DNA of 64,000 nucleotides from Maritalea sp051251695 (GTDB lineage Bacteria > Pseudomonadota > Alphaproteobacteria > Rhizobiales > Devosiaceae). Location: contig NZ_JBPOEU010000009.1 of assembly GCF_051251695.1 (NCBI RefSeq), positions 62,001 to 126,000 of the forward strand. Reading direction: 5' to 3'. Numbering within the stretch: the stretch's first letter is position 1; every line of letters begins with the position of its first letter. Under the pieces are notes generated by a model. The model was not told the origin of the DNA, did not search any database, and worked only from the letters and a program-made list of their open reading frames with translations. The position numbers and the translations under genes were made by a program. Of the stretch, positions 62,463 through 64,000 are shown in pieces.

Positions 62463-63267
62463 TCGTTAAGCCATCAAATGCTGGCATAATATGATCTGGT
62501 GTTTCTGCTTGCACCGTTTCATAGTCCAAATCTATATGCATATTTGTCAGATATGCTTCTTTTGGCTGCATTTTTTCGATCCAGCTTAAGGTTTCGCCAA
62601 ACGAAAGATGGCTTGGATGTGGTGTTCGGCGCAGTGCGTCAACGATCCAAACGTCCAAATCTTTCAAATGTTTGTGCGAAGACTTAGGAAAGTCCGATAC
62701 ATCACAGCTATAAGCTAAATTTGCGACACGGAATCCTAGTGATACTATATTGCCATGTTGTTGATTGAAAACGTGAAAGTCAAGCGGCCCGCCGTCACCG
62801 TCTATTGTTATCACCTGCCCGTCTGAAATTTCATTTGCATTCAATATGGGTGGATAAGAACTGCCCTGGGGTGCTTGAAAACAATAAGAAAATGCGGTTT
62901 TCAAACGATCTAGAGTTGGCTTATTGGCGTAAACTTCAACACGCTTTTGTTCGTTCAGGGCGAGTACTCGAAGATCGTCAATACCGTGGGTATGGTCAGC
63001 ATGATCATGGGTATAGAACACAGCATCAACACCAGTTACACCAGCTTCAAGCAGTTGTTCGCGTATGTCACAACCTGTGTCGATCAACACCGTTGTTTGC
63101 TCGGTCGTTGACCTGTTCGCCCTAATCAACAATGAACAGCGTCTGCGTCGGTTTTTGGGGTTTTTAGGATCGCAATCGCCCCAGTTTCCGCCAACTCGTG
63201 GTACGCCACCGGAAGACCCGCATCCCAGAATTGTAACTTCAATGCTTTGCTTTTCACCCATCATCAA
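62449..63267 (-). CDS. Metallo-beta-lactamase-fold hydrolase (PhnP-like)
   Basis: A 272-residue MBL-fold protein of the PhnP/phosphoribosyl cyclic phosphodiesterase-like group. Metal ligands are visible in YTHDHADHTHGIDDL near residue 88 (HxHxDH), with further ligands in LAYSCDVSDFP near 178 and HPSHLSFGETL near 208. The N-terminus ILGCGSSGGVPRVGGNWGDC is diagnostic. Start is the first of three ATG codons, overlapping the tatD stop by 4 bp. The tatD-MBL pair is common in alphaproteobacteria. The natural substrate is not certain. Confidence 0.92.
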   Translation of the reverse strand: MMMGEKQSIEVTILGCGSSGGVPRVGGNWGDCDPKNPKNRRRRCSLLIRANRSTTEQTTVLIDTGCDIREQLLEAGVTGVDAVFYTHDHADHTHGIDDLRVLALNEQKRVEVYANKPTLDRLKTAFSYCFQAPQGSSYPPILNANEISDGQVITIDGDGGPLDFHVFNQQHGNIVSLGFRVANLAYSCDVSDFPKSSHKHLKDLDVWIVDALRRTPHPSHLSFGETLSWIEKMQPKEAYLTNMHIDLDYETVQAETPDHIMPAFDGLTIKLS

Positions 63268-64000
63268 GCAGCCTTTGAAAACAAGCGATCAAAGTTTTGG
63301 GTGGTTGCTTTTGCAAATTGCTCAAACTCCAAACCAAGGTCTGCGGCAAGATATTCGGCTGTGTGGCGAACAAACGACGGCTCGTTTGACTTTCCTCGAT
63401 GTGGCACTGGTGCGAGGTAAGGCGCATCTGTTTCCACCAAAATCCGATCCAAAGGAACCATGTGCGCAGCGTCGCGAATTGTTTGAGCTGATTTGAACGT
63501 CGCAATGCCTGAGAATGACAAATAGCCGCCCAATTCCACCCCAACTTTTGCAATTTCCAAACCAGCGGAAAAGCAATGCAAAACAAAGGGGAAGGCCCCT
63601 TTCTCTGTTTCTTCACGCAATATTTTGATTGTATCTTCGTCCGCTGAGCGCGTATGAATTACCAGTGGCAACTGCGTTGCACGAGCTGCTGCAATGTGAC
63701 GCCTAAACCCGGTTTCCTGCGCATCGCGCGGGGCGCTGTCGTAGTGATAGTCCAGACCCGCCTCACCGATTGCGACACATTTTGGATGAGTTGATAGCTC
63801 AATCAATCGCTCAGCAGAGATATCAAGCTCTTCATCTGCGTTGTGCGGGTGTGTTCCAACGGAGCAAAAGATATTTGCATTTTCATCTGCAATTTTGGAT
63901 ATAATATCGAACTGCTTGACCCGTGTGCAAATAGTCACCATGCGTTCCACGCCAGCCACTTTGGCACGTTGAATAACGCCGTCAAAATCTTCTTGCAATG
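63264..64000 (-). CDS. tatD: TatD-family metal-dependent hydrolase, 5' end cut by window edge
   Basis: A TatD-type DNase/hydrolase; 245 codons are visible and the N-terminal metal motif (usually DSHCHLD) lies beyond the right edge. Visible motifs are VGTHPHNADEE, AIGEAGLDYHY (metal-binding Glu), PLVIHTRSADEDT, FVLHCFSAG and LVETDAPYLAPVPHRGK, in the order expected for TIM-barrel amidohydrolases of this family. It overlaps the MBL gene by 4 bp, so the two are co-translated. Confidence 0.95.
   Translation of the reverse strand, partial: LQEDFDGVIQRAKVAGVERMVTICTRVKQFDIISKIADENANIFCSVGTHPHNADEELDISAERLIELSTHPKCVAIGEAGLDYHYDSAPRDAQETGFRRHIAAARATQLPLVIHTRSADEDTIKILREETEKGAFPFVLHCFSAGLEIAKVGVELGGYLSFSGIATFKSAQTIRDAAHMVPLDRILVETDAPYLAPVPHRGKSNEPSFVRHTAEYLAADLGLEFEQFAKATTQNFDRLFSKAA

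Overview
The window is chromosomal DNA from an alphaproteobacterium, most likely a Hyphomicrobiales (rhizobial-type) organism, possibly marine. The evidence is gene content and order, not a database match: ppiD-trpEGDC; tpiA-secG-pyrG-DUF4169; eno-ftsB-pdhA-pdhB-pdhC-GDSL-lpd-lipA-coq10/ratA-cinA-ispDF; dusB-ntrB-ntrC-ntrY-ntrX-trkA-trkH-hfq-hflX-mazG. Lipoyl domains on both PdhB and PdhC, fused IspDF and the ntrBC/ntrYX pair are typical of that group. Genes are closely packed, with many 4-bp ATGA overlaps.

Layout. Positions 1-38113 are ordinary core genome: tryptophan synthesis and a periplasmic foldase (1-5643, minus strand), glycolysis/CTP synthesis/secretion (5815-8995), an uncharacterised P-loop plus ATP-grasp pair (9068-10962), rhodanese, enolase, the pyruvate dehydrogenase complex with lipoate synthase (11161-21012), isoprenoid synthesis, tRNA dihydrouridine synthase, nitrogen two-component systems, potassium uptake, Hfq/HflX/MazG, and an ABC exporter. 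Positions 62449-64000 return to core genes (MBL hydrolase, TatD). Between them, about 38180-62460, lies an accessory island. It holds an IS30 remnant fused to an ApbE-like tail, a complete IS3-family element with a nonsense mutation in orfB, three related cassettes, and an intact IS30 element.

The island is the interesting part. Each cassette has the order: GNAT acyltransferase-like gene, one or two small membrane/secreted protein genes, then a gene with a unique N-terminal domain joined to a Hint (hedgehog/intein) domain. In cassette 1 (40483-55310) the Hint domain is complete. It is followed by a huge calcium-binding region (about two dozen DxDGDG-type repeats, then RTX repeats) with a C-terminal type I secretion signal, and then by a T1SS ATPase and an HlyD adaptor. 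In cassettes 2 (56107-58427) and 3 (58867-60909) the Hint domain stops at nearly the same point, before its C-terminal catalytic blocks, and no RTX part follows. The GNATs are strongly conserved (cassettes 2 and 3 almost identical), while the membrane proteins and N-terminal domains are unrelated.

I infer an N-variable, C-constant polymorphic effector system. The RTX protein would be a carrier exported by T1SS, the Hint domain would cut off the N-terminal payload, the GNAT stands where HlyC stands in hlyCABD operons, the small membrane proteins are immunity or accessory candidates, and cassettes 2 and 3 would be silent payload donors able to recombine within the Hint coding sequence. None of this function is proven by the sequence; the architecture is directly visible.
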